Positions 1 through 9,454 of a stretch of 64,000 bases of DNA are shown one piece after another. Position 1 is the first letter of the stretch. Each line of letters begins with the position of its first letter. The DNA comes from an uncultured Ruminococcus sp. (GTDB taxonomy: Bacteria > Bacillota > Clostridia > Lachnospirales > Lachnospiraceae), in NCBI GenBank assembly GCA_900541505.1, contig UQKK01000009.1:1-64000 (forward strand). Reading direction: 5' to 3'. Under the pieces are notes generated by a model. That model was not told the DNA's origin, ran no database searches, and worked only from the letters and a program-made list of their open reading frames with translations. Both the position numbers and the translations under genes were made by a program.

Positions 1-32
1 GAAGAGGTTTCGGTCTCTTCCCTTTATTTTTG
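1..32 (+). terminator. Possible intrinsic terminator of a gene left of the window
   Basis: GAAGAG and CTCTTC pair around an 8-base loop and are followed by a T-rich stretch (CCCTTTATTTTT). It would end a plus-strand gene lying before base 1. The stem may continue beyond the window edge, so its full length cannot be judged. Confidence 0.45.
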
Positions 33-76
33 CCAATGATAATTATACTCTAAGTGCGAATCATAAATAGGTCGTG

Positions 77-120
77 AAAAAGTTTTTAAGCCTCTTATCG
101 GAAATGGTAAGAGGCTTAAA
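77..120 (-). terminator. Intrinsic terminator of the catabolic operon
   Basis: TTTAAGCCTCTTA (85-97) and TAAGAGGCTTAAA (108-120) form a perfect 13-bp stem with a 10-base loop. On the minus strand it is followed by a T-rich run. It lies just past the stop of the phosphorylase gene, the last gene of the operon that starts near 8.5 kb. Confidence 0.8.
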
Positions 121-135
121 TTTACTTTGTTTCTT

Positions 136-1053
136 TTATTTGTCCTGCACAAGCAGGGGATTCCAATACTTCTTCCCTGCCTTCTGCTTATCCATGGTAT
201 TTAATATCGCGCATCCTTCCAGCACAATGTCCAGCGCGTAATTGTGTCCGACTCCCGCCTCAAATCTCTCACCGGTAATCATATTGTCAGACACCGAGCA
301 CACCGAACCGCCGCGTCTTCCAAACAGACCTGCCAATGTAATGACTGCGGACGATTCTCTGTCTCCGTTCAGACATCCGGCTCTGTTATAGATTCCCGCG
401 TGCTCGATATTCCAGGGCTGCAGATATCCTCCCACGCCGGGTCTTCCCCCGCCCACATAATCGCTGTCACAGGACACGGTAATCCCCACATGATACGGCT
501 GCCCCGACTGTTCCGCTGCCGCTGTCATGGCACATACCACTTCATAACTGCTGACCGCCGGATACGCCGCGTCGATGTACGCTTTTGTCATTCCTTCATC
601 CCGGACTGCGCCGGAAGCAATGACGATGTCACCGGGATGGACGCCGTCGCCGAATCCTCCGGAACCTCCTAATCGAATAAATGTAGAGGCGTCTGTAAAT
701 TCAAGATAATCGTATAAAATCATCTCCATCTCCGGGGCGCCGCTCCCCCCGCTGACCGCGGTAATATGCGCCCCTTTGTACCATCCGCTGTACGAAGTAA
801 ACATCCCCGATTTTCCTATCAGCTCCGCATCTGTCAGGCGGTCCGCAACGACCTCTGCAGGGTCTTTCCCATACGCGCAGAGTGCATCACGAACCAGCAC
901 GATGACGAAATCTCCTACCTTTTCCGTATCAATCTGTGTCAGCGCCGGACGCCCATTGATGAAAAATCCTCTCGGAGGCACTTTATCTTTATAGGGATAC
1001 CTCTTCTGCATCTCTTTTATCGTTTCCTTGTTACGGATTTCATCACTTTTCAT
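136..1053 (-). CDS. Nucleoside phosphorylase-like protein (PNP/UDP family)
   Basis: Probable phosphorolytic enzyme splitting a nucleoside or N-riboside into base and ribose-1-phosphate, in the cytoplasm. The 305-residue chain has the family's glycine-rich segments: GGSGAPEMEM at about 102-111, IRLGGSGGFG at 126-135 and GDIVIASGAVRDEG at 141-154. A late DRESSAV segment sits where uridine phosphorylases carry an EMES-type ribose-binding motif, so the nucleoside pocket may differ from known enzymes. It is the last gene of a seven-gene minus-strand operon containing two ADP-ribosylglycohydrolase-fold proteins and a PfkB kinase, consistent with salvage of a ribosylated compound. The substrate is unknown; the fold assignment is fairly secure. 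Confidence 0.75.
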   Translation of the reverse strand: MKSDEIRNKETIKEMQKRYPYKDKVPPRGFFINGRPALTQIDTEKVGDFVIVLVRDALCAYGKDPAEVVADRLTDAELIGKSGMFTSYSGWYKGAHITAVSGGSGAPEMEMILYDYLEFTDASTFIRLGGSGGFGDGVHPGDIVIASGAVRDEGMTKAYIDAAYPAVSSYEVVCAMTAAAEQSGQPYHVGITVSCDSDYVGGGRPGVGGYLQPWNIEHAGIYNRAGCLNGDRESSAVITLAGLFGRRGGSVCSVSDNMITGERFEAGVGHNYALDIVLEGCAILNTMDKQKAGKKYWNPLLVQDK

Positions 1054-1068
1054 CCTTTTACCCCGCTG

Positions 1069-3201
1069 CTATTTTTGCTCTACCGTGAAATATTTCGCTA
1101 CATACGCGCCCTCACTTACCATATATCCCGCCGCGCCGCATGTGTAAGTCGCATCCTGGCATTTCACAATTTCTGTTCCGTCTATATACATAATAAGCTC
1201 TGTCCCTTTTACAGCAAATTTCAGGTCATACCAATGTCCGGGCGTATAGTCAAATTCTGTCTCTGCCAATACTGTCACTTCATCTGCCTTGCGCATAATG
1301 ATGGAGGCTTTTCCATCGCCGAGTACTGCCGCGTAGTATCTGCGGTGTCCCTTTGACCTTGCCACGAGACCTGCCTGTTTCGCGTGGACAAACTGGATGT
1401 TGGATTCTACAGAATAATCTGTCCAGTCCGTTGCCCCGATGCTCATGACGCCGTTGTCCTCCGGATGCGAGATAGAAAATGTCGCCTTGAAATCAGGACC
1501 TGTATGTTTTGTACTGTTCATAAACGCCATCATCCATTTCGTCCTCGTCACAAAAGGACTGATTCCCGGTGTCAGTTCATTGGCAAGCCCCATGTGGAAA
1601 CGTTTCGGAGCGCCCTTCCAGTCAACGGAGCGGATGACAACTCTGCCGTCACATCTGGTTTCTGAAAGGAACTCAAATCCCAGTTTGTAAACGGCTCTGC
1701 CCTTTGTATCCGGCACCGTCCAAGTAAGAATGTTTTCTCCGTTATGTAACGTATGGATTTCCTCTGCTGCCTGCGTGGCAATCTCATCTTTTCCGTCATA
1801 GTATGAGATGAAGAATCTAAAGTCCGGATTCTTATCATTGTCACAGTCAATCACTGCCGTCACCGTCTGTCCTGTGTAGAGAGACGGACTTGCGTACACT
1901 TCAAAATAGCTTGTATCCGGAGCGGCTTTCGGCGCCGGGTCCACATAAGTCTGCACGGATACCGTTGCGGTAAGCGAGCCAGACACTCCTTCATAGTCAA
2001 TGGCAAGTCCGGGTTTTCCCTCTGTCTCCAGTGTATTGGAAACTTTTTTCCCCGCCTGCTCGAAAACAGATTGTTTGTGCAGCATGAAGCCCTGTACAGA
2101 ACCGGGATACTCAAAGGCGTATTTTTCGGACGGTATCTCTACGGTCTCGCCGTTTAACGCTGCCGCTGCCTTTAAAATCTTGCGGCTCTCACGCACTGCA
2201 TCGAAAATGACATCTCCGCCGTCTGAACTGACCACCAGCATCCGGTCTGCCACCGGACCTCTTAAATCTACCTGCTCGTTCAGGCTCGCAAGTCCGAGAC
2301 GGATTGCCGTCAGGCAGCCGACGTTTCCGCCGTTGCAGTCCGTATCCCATCCGGCGGAAACAGCGATAGATACACATTTTCTCAAGTCATCTCCGCCCAT
2401 CTTCAGCGCCATGATAACAGCCAGGTGATTCGTCACCATAGGACAGCCGCCCATATATCTCTCATAGTCGTGATTGTCCTCTATCCACTGGCGGACCTCA
2501 TGCCAGTCACTTGCCTTTTCGCACTGTTCCAGCACATCATCCAGAAGCTGGTTTAATTGCTTTCCGTATTCGTTGTCAGCAATATATTTACGGCAGGACT
2601 GAATCAGGACGTCCAAATCTTTCTCTTCAAATGCCATCGCCTCCATAGCGGCAAGATACACCGCGCACTCTACGGCAATCCCGGCATGACTTACCACAGC
2701 CGCCTCTCTCGCCATGCGAGCCGCCCGGTCAGGATTTCCCGGATTTACCATAGCCCAGGTATCGATAAAAATCTGGGAGCCAATCTGTTCCGCGATAATC
2801 ATCCCGTTCTTTTCTCCTGAACCGCTGTACGGAGGTTTGATTCCCTGCTTTAATCTTAAATACGCCGAATGTTCTGTTGACCTTGCCAGTCCGCCCCACC
2901 AGAGGATGGTTTTATCTTCTATGACATAGTTAAGCCACGCCTCACCAATCTGTTCCGCTGTAATATTTTCCGGATATCCGTTGTCCTCCAACGCCCTGTA
3001 GAAGACAAACGTTCCTGAAATATCATCGTCCGGCACAATAAAGGGCGCTCCGGTTTTCTCGGATACATAATAATCAATCTGCCCCAGTTCTTTATTTATC
3101 GCTTCATAGGACCATCCCTCTACCGGACGTCCCATGTACACGCCGATGATTTTTCCTAACACGCCTGCATAAATTTGCTCTCTATATTTTGTAACACTCA
3201 T
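1069..3201 (-). CDS. ADP-ribosylglycohydrolase-fold enzyme with C-terminal jelly-roll domain
   Basis: Likely hydrolase of an N-glycosidic ribosyl bond. Residues 1-350 are an ARH/DraG fold: an Asp triplet at 58-60 (PDDDISGT) and GWDTDCNGGN at 284-293 supply the acidic metal ligands of the family. From about 380 onward there are two beta-rich parts, the last (about 540-710) resembling a concanavalin-like or 3-keto-disaccharide hydrolase (DUF1080) domain. At 710 residues it is about twice a normal ARH. No signal peptide is visible, so it should be cytoplasmic. It sits between the ABC permeases and the phosphorylase, and a second short ARH lies upstream in the same operon. The true substrate may not be ADP-ribose. 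Confidence 0.75.
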   Translation of the reverse strand: MSVTKYREQIYAGVLGKIIGVYMGRPVEGWSYEAINKELGQIDYYVSEKTGAPFIVPDDDISGTFVFYRALEDNGYPENITAEQIGEAWLNYVIEDKTILWWGGLARSTEHSAYLRLKQGIKPPYSGSGEKNGMIIAEQIGSQIFIDTWAMVNPGNPDRAARMAREAAVVSHAGIAVECAVYLAAMEAMAFEEKDLDVLIQSCRKYIADNEYGKQLNQLLDDVLEQCEKASDWHEVRQWIEDNHDYERYMGGCPMVTNHLAVIMALKMGGDDLRKCVSIAVSAGWDTDCNGGNVGCLTAIRLGLASLNEQVDLRGPVADRMLVVSSDGGDVIFDAVRESRKILKAAAALNGETVEIPSEKYAFEYPGSVQGFMLHKQSVFEQAGKKVSNTLETEGKPGLAIDYEGVSGSLTATVSVQTYVDPAPKAAPDTSYFEVYASPSLYTGQTVTAVIDCDNDKNPDFRFFISYYDGKDEIATQAAEEIHTLHNGENILTWTVPDTKGRAVYKLGFEFLSETRCDGRVVIRSVDWKGAPKRFHMGLANELTPGISPFVTRTKWMMAFMNSTKHTGPDFKATFSISHPEDNGVMSIGATDWTDYSVESNIQFVHAKQAGLVARSKGHRRYYAAVLGDGKASIIMRKADEVTVLAETEFDYTPGHWYDLKFAVKGTELIMYIDGTEIVKCQDATYTCGAAGYMVSEGAYVAKYFTVEQK

Positions 3202-3228
3202 ATTAAACCATTCCTTTCCACTTTTTTA

Positions 3229-4077
3229 TCATCCTTTGACCGCGCCTCCTGCCATTCCTTCCACAAATCTCTTCTGGAGGAGCAAAAATACGATAATCAT
3301 CGGCACCACCATAATCACGGCGCCCGACATGATAACGCTGTAGTCTCTGGAAAAACTGCCGTTCAGACTCAAAAATTTCAATGTCGCAGTAAAGTTCTTC
3401 TCACTCTGCAGCAGAGTTGTACTCAACAAATATTCATTCCAGGAAGACAGTCCCACGATACATGCCACCGTCACAAGTCCTGGTGACACGATTGGCATCA
3501 CGACTTTTCGGAACGCCTGGAAGGTACTTGCCCCGTCAATCCTTGCCGCCTCCTCCAGCTCATAGGGAACCTTCAAATAATATGTCCTCATCAGGAATAT
3601 CGGCATAGGAAGATTCCACGCAGCGATGGCAACGCCAACTGCATATACATTTCCTATCATGTTTGTTTTTACAAACATGCTGTACAGAGGAAGCATGAAC
3701 ATCTGCAGCGGGACTGTCGTACAGAGCATAAAATACAGCGTCAGCGCCTTCCATGTCTTCACTCTGCGGGTTGCCAGCACATATCCCATCGTCGCGGAGG
3801 CTACCACTCCTGTGATGATTGCCGTGCCCGTCAGTTTGATACTGTTCAAAAAGCCTTCCCCGAATTTGCCGACCTCCCACGTATAGGAGAAATTTTCAAA
3901 ATGAAATGCCTCCGGGAACGACAGCGGGTTCTTCAAAATTTCCGCATGGGTTTTTACGCTGTTCAACAGTACGAGCACCAGCGGAAACAGGGATATGATT
4001 GCAAAAGTCACCAACACGATTACAGCTACCCAAAACCATTTCTGTCTCCGGGCTTTGCCGGTTCTTTTTCGTTTCAT
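3229..4077 (-). CDS. ABC sugar transporter permease, MalG/inner-membrane type 2
   Basis: One of two membrane subunits of a CUT1-type ABC importer. It has an N-terminal basic stretch, about six hydrophobic segments and the EAA loop in ELEEAARIDGASTFQAFRK, which contacts the ATPase. The start at 4077 was preferred over an upstream one at 4107: AAAGGAGG lies about 10 bases ahead and the ATG overlaps the stop of the partner permease as TGATG, which suggests translational coupling. No ATP-binding subunit is encoded nearby; CUT1 importers of Firmicutes commonly borrow a shared MsmX-type ATPase, so this is expected. Substrate unknown. Confidence 0.85.
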   Translation of the reverse strand: MKRKRTGKARRQKWFWVAVIVLVTFAIISLFPLVLVLLNSVKTHAEILKNPLSFPEAFHFENFSYTWEVGKFGEGFLNSIKLTGTAIITGVVASATMGYVLATRRVKTWKALTLYFMLCTTVPLQMFMLPLYSMFVKTNMIGNVYAVGVAIAAWNLPMPIFLMRTYYLKVPYELEEAARIDGASTFQAFRKVVMPIVSPGLVTVACIVGLSSWNEYLLSTTLLQSEKNFTATLKFLSLNGSFSRDYSVIMSGAVIMVVPMIIVFLLLQKRFVEGMAGGAVKG

Positions 4078-4970
4078 CAATCCAGCGCCTCCTTTCTGCT
4101 GAACCACGTATAGAAAAAGGCAGCGATACAGCCAAATATACCAATCACAAGGGAAACCGCCGCGGCCTTTCCAAACTTAAATGCCGAAAATGCCATGGTG
4201 TAAGCGTAAGTGCTCAATACTTCTGTAGCATGCGCCGGTCCTCCTGACGTCATCAGATAAATGTAGTCGTATGTACAGAAGGAATATATCACAATCAAGA
4301 TAAACATGAGCCGCACTGTGGGGGCAATATTGGGCAGATACACGTAGATAAACGTCTGAAATCCATTGGCGCTTTCTATTTCCGCCGCCTCAATCTGGTC
4401 TTCCGGAGTCTGCCTGAGTGCCGCCAGATAGATGACAGTAAGGAATCCCCAGTAATGCCAGATATCTACCATCGCCACGCCCAAAAGCGCTGTTCCCATA
4501 TCCGCCAGGGGGGAAGTAATTTCCCACCCCAGCCTCTGCATAAATCCAATGAGCCCTCCGTTTGGGCTGAAAATCATATTGAGCCAGATAATGGCGTTGG
4601 TCGTAGGCGCCAGAAGATACGGTATCAAATACATCACCTGGAAGGACTTGCTGCCTATGTGAAATCTCGTCATGATGACCGCGGCAATCATCGCCACAAT
4701 GACCGGCACCGTGACAAACAGAAGCGTCCATTTCAGGTTGTTTGCGGCAGCCTTCCAAAATACCCAGTCTGCGAATAGCTCTTTAAAATTCTGTAATCCT
4801 ATCCATATCTTCTCATCTGAAATCCCGTTCCAGTCCGTGAACGCTGAATAAATGGTCTGGAATGCCGGTATCAGAATCACAAATCCACTTAAAAATATCG
4901 CCGGCAATGAGAGCAGATGATAGGTTAACGTCTTGACTCTCTTCTCTTTCTTTTTTCTTCTTACTTTCAT
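4077..4970 (-). CDS. ABC sugar transporter permease, MalF/UgpA type
   Basis: First membrane subunit of the same CUT1 importer, 297 residues. A basic N-terminus (MKVRRKKKEKR) precedes a first membrane helix, and an EAA loop (IEAAEIESANGFQTFIYV) is visible around residue 195. It lies downstream of the broken solute-binding protein gene and overlaps the second permease by one base of its stop codon. Both permeases are intact, while their binding protein is interrupted, so import through this system is doubtful unless another binding protein serves it. Confidence 0.85.
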   Translation of the reverse strand: MKVRRKKKEKRVKTLTYHLLSLPAIFLSGFVILIPAFQTIYSAFTDWNGISDEKIWIGLQNFKELFADWVFWKAAANNLKWTLLFVTVPVIVAMIAAVIMTRFHIGSKSFQVMYLIPYLLAPTTNAIIWLNMIFSPNGGLIGFMQRLGWEITSPLADMGTALLGVAMVDIWHYWGFLTVIYLAALRQTPEDQIEAAEIESANGFQTFIYVYLPNIAPTVRLMFILIVIYSFCTYDYIYLMTSGGPAHATEVLSTYAYTMAFSAFKFGKAAAVSLVIGIFGCIAAFFYTWFSRKEALD

Positions 4971-5071
4971 ATGTTCAGTCCCCGCTGTATCGTACAGCCA
5001 CTTAAATTTAATGACTCCGCGACATCCATGCTCCTATTTCTGTTTTATTTCAGATTCTGTTCCTCTTATTT

Positions 5072-6433
5072 CTATTCTACTTTCGGTTCTGTCACCGGAC
5101 ATACCGCTCCGTTCGCAATTTCAGTTTCCAGTTCTGCCGCCACAGTTTTACAGAAGTCTTCTGCTGTTGTGACGCCCTGCCATACGGTATCTACATCTTC
5201 ATAAGCTGTCAGTGTGGCTGCCGGGAAGAATGTAGCCGGGTGATAAGCAAAATATCCTTTGTCAATCTGCACGATTGCTTCCTGTACAGACTCCATACTC
5301 ATTTTTCCAAGCCCTGTCATACTGCTTGTGTCGTAATCCGCCAGTTCTTTAATCGGAACACACCAGTAGCCGGGCCATCCTTCTGTCATTGCGGTGGAAA
5401 ACTCCGGTGTGAGCATGTAATCTAAAATCTTCGCACATTCATCCGCATACTCCGTCTGCGCGTTGATAGAGAAATTACAGTTCAGAGAAATATCATAGAC
5501 CGCTTCATCCAGATTTCTGGTCGGCATATAGCTGAAACCGACTTACTCTATATCATCCCCCGTAAAGGACTGAGCTACGAACTGCGTATATACTGTAGGC
5601 GCCATGACCATCGCGCAGCGCTCGTCTGCCAAAAGCTGCATCACTTCCTGGGAATCCAGATTCACATAGTCATTTCCGGAAAAATACCCTTTTTCGTACC
5701 ACTCTTTTGACACTTCCACTGCCTCGACCATATCCGCATTGTCAAAGCTCTCATTTCCGACCAGTGCATCATAGAGCAGGTCCGCTCCTGCGTAGTGATT
5801 GATAATCTGGGAAGAGAAATGGTCGTTACATGGCTTCCATCCCTTATTTCCCGCGCCCAGCGGATAAATGCCCGCTTCATCTGCCGCTTCAAGCAAATCA
5901 ACCATTTCGTCCCAGGTTGTCGGCACTTCCCAGCCCTGCTTCTCAAATAAATCCTTATTATAATACAGTCCTCCTATGACAAGCCCTCCGGGAGTAGAAT
6001 ACAGACTTCCGTCCACTGTAAGGGAATCATACAGTGCAGTCAGCACTCTGTCTTTCCATCCATACTGCTCGGCATAGTCGTCCAAGTTCAGCACAAGCCC
6101 CTCTGCCACATATTTGGACGTATAGGACGGACCGGAGGCATACACGATATCCGGGCCGTTTTTCGCTGCCAGCGCCACAGGGATGTCTGTATCCACCGTA
6201 TTTCTGAACTCGATACTCAGTTCATATTCATCCTGAGATTCGTTATACCAACTATAGAGAACGTCTTTCATTGTCTCCTGATAATCTGTCGCAGCTCCCC
6301 AGAACCACATGGTAATCTGTTTTTTCCCGCTGCTTGTCGTGCCCGCTTTCTCTTCTTCCTTGCCTCCGCAGGCTGTCAGCATCCCAATCACCAATACCAA
6401 TGATAAAACTACAGAACATATTCTCCTTTTCAT
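5072..6433 (-). pseudogene. Extracellular solute-binding lipoprotein, interrupted by an in-frame TAA
   Basis: Family 1 solute-binding protein of the CUT1 importer. The N-terminus is a lipoprotein signal (hydrophobic run, lipobox LTAC with the Cys near residue 22) and the mature part begins with GGKEEE. The reading frame runs for 296 residues to GDDIE, meets TAA at 5543-5545, then continues in exactly the same frame (VGFSYMPTRNLDEAV...) for another 156 codons to a second stop at 5072. The total, about 453 residues, is normal for the family, so one base substitution explains the break; it is not a frameshift. The C-terminal piece alone has no signal peptide. It may be a recent inactivation, a strain polymorphism or a sequence error. 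Confidence 0.85.
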
Positions 6434-6459
6434 TCTATTTTCCTCCTCATTTCATAGCC

Positions 6460-7482
6460 TCATGCCTCAGCTACAGTCCACTGCGGAACCATTTCCAACA
6501 ATTCATCCGCGTATTTCTCAAGGTCTACATGGTTTACATTCTTTATGGTCTCTCTCCAATCCTTCGGAACAGCGTCCACACCACTGTAAGCTCCTGCCAT
6601 AGCGCCCGCCATTGCCGCGTTCGTGTCACAATCACCTCCTAAGTTCACACAGTATTCATTGACTTTCTTGGGGTCTCCCTCGCCCAGGGCAAAGAGACCG
6701 ATTGCCACCGGTACTGATTCTGCCGCCAAATCGCCGCCGCCAAAGTACTCATAAATATCCTTCATTGCTTCTTTCGGACTTTCCGCCTTTTTCACCAACT
6801 CATATACAAACTCTATCCGTTTTGAAATAGAAGGTGATACGATGGAATATCCGTATTTTTTTCCTATCTCTGCCGCCCGCATAGTTTCGCGCACGATTTT
6901 CTCAATATCTTTTTCTCCTTTAATGCACAGGGCAACACCCCACGCCACCGCCGCCGCCGAAGACGTGCACACCGTTGTATTATGGGTGGGAAGACATGTC
7001 TGATATACATCTCTTACCATTTCTTCGCAGCTGGAGTCCCGCAGTCCGTGGATGATTCCCACCGGACTTATTCTCATGGCTGCCCCATTGGTATTTCCGT
7101 ATTTTCCGCTCTGTGTTATGTCTTCTCCCGCGCGTATCGCCTTCAGCGCCCGCTCTGTGCTGGGACCAAGAGGACTTGCGTATTTGTCTTTTACCCGGTC
7201 CGCCCAGCCAAGGATTTCTTTGACCACATCCATGGGCACCACTTTTTTGTTCCGTATAAACGAGTTCATCAAAGCCAGCGCCTGCTCTGTATCATCCGTA
7301 TATTCGCCCGCTTTTAACCCGTCGTGATAAATATGACCTTTTTCAGCCGGATAAAAGGTGTCAATCCATCCCCAGGTCTTTTCGATGTAATCCGGTGTCA
7401 TAAACGACGATGGAACTCCCAGTGAATCCCCTGTTGCCATTCCATACAAGCTTCCCAGTACTCTTTCTTTTTTTGTCAGCAT
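6460..7482 (-). CDS. ADP-ribosylglycohydrolase family protein
   Basis: Single-domain ARH/DraG-fold hydrolase of 340 residues, close to the usual family length. Acidic metal-binding motifs are present: EYTDDTEQALAL near residue 60 and GGDCDTNAAMAGA near 285. It lies second in the operon, between the PfkB kinase and the solute-binding protein. Members of this fold remove ADP-ribose from proteins or small molecules, but those inside carbohydrate operons probably act on other N-ribosides or glycosides; that is inference. It differs from the 710-residue paralogue by lacking any C-terminal extension. Confidence 0.8.
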   Translation of the reverse strand: MLTKKERVLGSLYGMATGDSLGVPSSFMTPDYIEKTWGWIDTFYPAEKGHIYHDGLKAGEYTDDTEQALALMNSFIRNKKVVPMDVVKEILGWADRVKDKYASPLGPSTERALKAIRAGEDITQSGKYGNTNGAAMRISPVGIIHGLRDSSCEEMVRDVYQTCLPTHNTTVCTSSAAAVAWGVALCIKGEKDIEKIVRETMRAAEIGKKYGYSIVSPSISKRIEFVYELVKKAESPKEAMKDIYEYFGGGDLAAESVPVAIGLFALGEGDPKKVNEYCVNLGGDCDTNAAMAGAMAGAYSGVDAVPKDWRETIKNVNHVDLEKYADELLEMVPQWTVAEA

Positions 7483-7526
7483 CTTTGACTTCTCCTTTAT
7501 TTTTATTTTTCCTGACTGGTCTGGTC

Positions 7527-8444
7527 TTATCTCTTCCAGTCTCCGCCAGGAAATTGTTTTTCTAATCTCTCCGTCAGCATATCCCAGTGTGGCATTTCAT
7601 TTTGTCCGCCCCACTTTTCCAATACAAAACTGGAGTTTGCCGCCGCGAAATATGCCGCTTTCTCGTAAGAGTATCCTTCTATAACCGCGCTCACGATTCC
7701 GCTCGTGTACGCATCTCCGGCCCCTGTAAAATCTACAATGTGATTGGGCTTTACTGTCGGAATATGTATCTCTCTGCCCTGGTAAAAAAGGACACTGCCT
7801 TCTCCTCCGTAAGTAACAATCAGGCAGAGATTGGGATAAGCTTCCACCAGCTCTTTTCCGCTTTTATATGCCGCCTCTTCGCACAGCTCCTGTATCTCCC
7901 GCTTGTTCACAAGCAGGATATCTGTATCTTTCAGATATTTTGCGACCTGCGGATTTCCAATTCCTGTTATGAGAATCTTCTTTTTCTGCTGTATCGCCAT
8001 CTCCAGATATGTCTCTGTAAACCGATTCAGAACAGGACATACAACACACCATTCCCCGTCTAACTCTGTCTGTGCCGGGACACTCACATCTGCCGCTCCC
8101 GCATAGGCAAAGCACATCGTTGTTCCATCCTTCTGCATAAACATCCATGATTTCCCGCTTGTCTGTCCCGTCTCACAGGTAAACCGAGTCTCAATCCCCA
8201 GTTGTTCCCATCTGTCTCGTACCATTGCACCCTCTTCGTCATCTCCCACAGGATAATGAAGAATCGGATGGGTCTTGCCAATCGCCGCCAGCCCAACCGC
8301 AATATTCGGGGCGCATCCTCCCGGAACAAATGTGAAGTTATCGCTTGTAATCTGAACAATCTCCCCCATCTGCGGCAAATGATTCACCTCAAAAATATAA
8401 TCACCGATTGCTGCGGCTCCGATTACTGTTACTGGTTTTCTCAT
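7527..8444 (-). CDS. PfkB-family (ribokinase-like) carbohydrate or nucleoside kinase
   Basis: Phosphorylates a sugar or nucleoside with ATP in the cytoplasm. The family signatures are intact: the N-terminal glycine pair segment PGGCAPNIAVGLAAIG at 41-56 and the anion-hole/catalytic motif DFTGAGDAYTSG with GAGD at 241-244. The length, 305 residues, is typical. It is the first gene after a strong sigma-A promoter whose -10 is overlapped by a perfect palindrome, so it should be tightly repressed by the neighbouring GntR protein. With two ARH enzymes and a phosphorylase downstream, ribose, a ribose derivative or a nucleoside is the plausible substrate. Confidence 0.82.
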   Translation of the reverse strand: MRKPVTVIGAAAIGDYIFEVNHLPQMGEIVQITSDNFTFVPGGCAPNIAVGLAAIGKTHPILHYPVGDDEEGAMVRDRWEQLGIETRFTCETGQTSGKSWMFMQKDGTTMCFAYAGAADVSVPAQTELDGEWCVVCPVLNRFTETYLEMAIQQKKKILITGIGNPQVAKYLKDTDILLVNKREIQELCEEAAYKSGKELVEAYPNLCLIVTYGGEGSVLFYQGREIHIPTVKPNHIVDFTGAGDAYTSGIVSAVIEGYSYEKAAYFAAANSSFVLEKWGGQNEMPHWDMLTERLEKQFPGGDWKR

Positions 8445-8485
8445 TTTTGAATCCTCATTCTTGTTCTATTGTTCGGTTGTCTTGT

Positions 8486-8523
8486 TATGTATACATATTA
8501 ACTCCTCCTTTTCATTCTGTCAA
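8486..8523 (-). promoter_or_regulatory. Promoter and operator of the kinase/ARH/ABC operon
   Basis: On the minus strand TTGACA (8518-8523) and TAATAT (8495-8500) are separated by 17 bases, a near-consensus sigma-A promoter. The perfect 12-bp palindrome TATGTATACATA (8486-8497) overlaps the -10 and the transcription start. HutC-type GntR proteins bind short palindromes in this position, and related sequences occur at the other two promoters of the cluster. Confidence 0.75.
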
Positions 8524-8586
8524 GCTTTTTATTTTATCTATTTTTCTTTGTAAATTCAGAATTATTCTCTTGCTTTTTTTCTTTTT

Positions 8587-8619
8587 TTGATATATGCTGT
8601 ATACATAATTATACATGTT
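8587..8619 (+). promoter_or_regulatory. Probable autoregulated promoter of the GntR gene
   Basis: TTGATA (8587-8592), a 17-base spacer and TATACA (8610-8615) form a plausible promoter. The palindrome TGTATACA (8598-8605) lies in the spacer, and a half-site-like ATACATG follows at 8611-8617. The same core occurs upstream of the divergent operon and of the gene at 9532. Confidence 0.55.
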
Positions 8620-8643
8620 GAATTTTTAACAGAGGTGACTATT

Positions 8644-9423
8644 ATGGATAGAAAACACGTAGAAATCGACCGTTCTTCTCCCATCCCCGCCTATTATCAG
8701 ATTGGGATGGATATACAAAACCGGATTCTCCGGCATGAATGGGACAAAAGCGGACGGCTCCCCGGAGAGGTCGAACTTGCCAAACAGTATAATGTGAGCA
8801 GAATCACCCTGCGCCAGGCACTCGCTGAGTTAGAGAAAGATGGACTCATCCACAAAGTGCGCGGCTGCGGTACTTTTATTAATTTGCAGGCGGCTCCTAT
8901 CATCACAGAATTAAATTATTCTGTAATCTCCAATGACCGTCTGCAGCAGTCCGGCTCTAAAATCACAGCCAAAGTATTGGAACAGCACCTTGTGACAGAC
9001 CTGTTTCCGGATGTCGCAAAAAACTTAAAGCTGGAGAAGAATGATTCTGCTGTTTTCATCAAGAGACTGTTTCTTGTGAAAGATACCCCGCTGGCAATCT
9101 GCATGTCCCATATTTCAGCCAAGCTGGTACCGGAATTAGAAGACAAGCCGCTTATCAACGGCTCCGTCTCACAGACCTTAGACAAATACTATAATCTTCA
9201 TTCTGACAGGGTAGACGACTATATCGAAGCGGTGCGCGCCACGCAGTCAGAAAGTGTTCTGCTTGACCGTTCTTACGGCGTTCCACTGATTATGCTGCAA
9301 GGAACTTCTTATCTGAAAGACGGCACACCCCTGGAATATTCGCGTACTTATTGGAGCGGTGATACCGTCCGTTTTCATCTTTCTCTGCAAAATGGGAAAT
9401 ACGGTTTTACCATTGCTCCCTGA
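8644..9423 (+). CDS. GntR-family transcriptional regulator, HutC subfamily
   Basis: Ligand-controlled DNA-binding regulator of 259 residues. An N-terminal winged helix-turn-helix (about 5-75, with LPGEVELAKQYNVSRITLRQ) is followed by a UTRA ligand-binding domain. The start at 8644 was chosen because AGAGGTG lies seven bases ahead; a longer reading frame from 8587 would run across the promoter and operator. It is divergent from the kinase operon, and matching palindromes at its own promoter and at two flanking promoters suggest it controls the whole island and itself. The effector is probably a phosphorylated intermediate of the pathway, which is inference. Confidence 0.88.
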   Translation: MDRKHVEIDRSSPIPAYYQIGMDIQNRILRHEWDKSGRLPGEVELAKQYNVSRITLRQALAELEKDGLIHKVRGCGTFINLQAAPIITELNYSVISNDRLQQSGSKITAKVLEQHLVTDLFPDVAKNLKLEKNDSAVFIKRLFLVKDTPLAICMSHISAKLVPELEDKPLINGSVSQTLDKYYNLHSDRVDDYIEAVRATQSESVLLDRSYGVPLIMLQGTSYLKDGTPLEYSRTYWSGDTVRFHLSLQNGKYGFTIAP

Positions 9424-9454
9424 CTTTAGAACTTGGTAAAATATTATTTTATAC

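Noticed and set aside
5527..5545. A frameshift in the solute-binding protein gene
   Set aside because: Both parts are in the same frame, so the break is a substitution to TAA, not an insertion or deletion.
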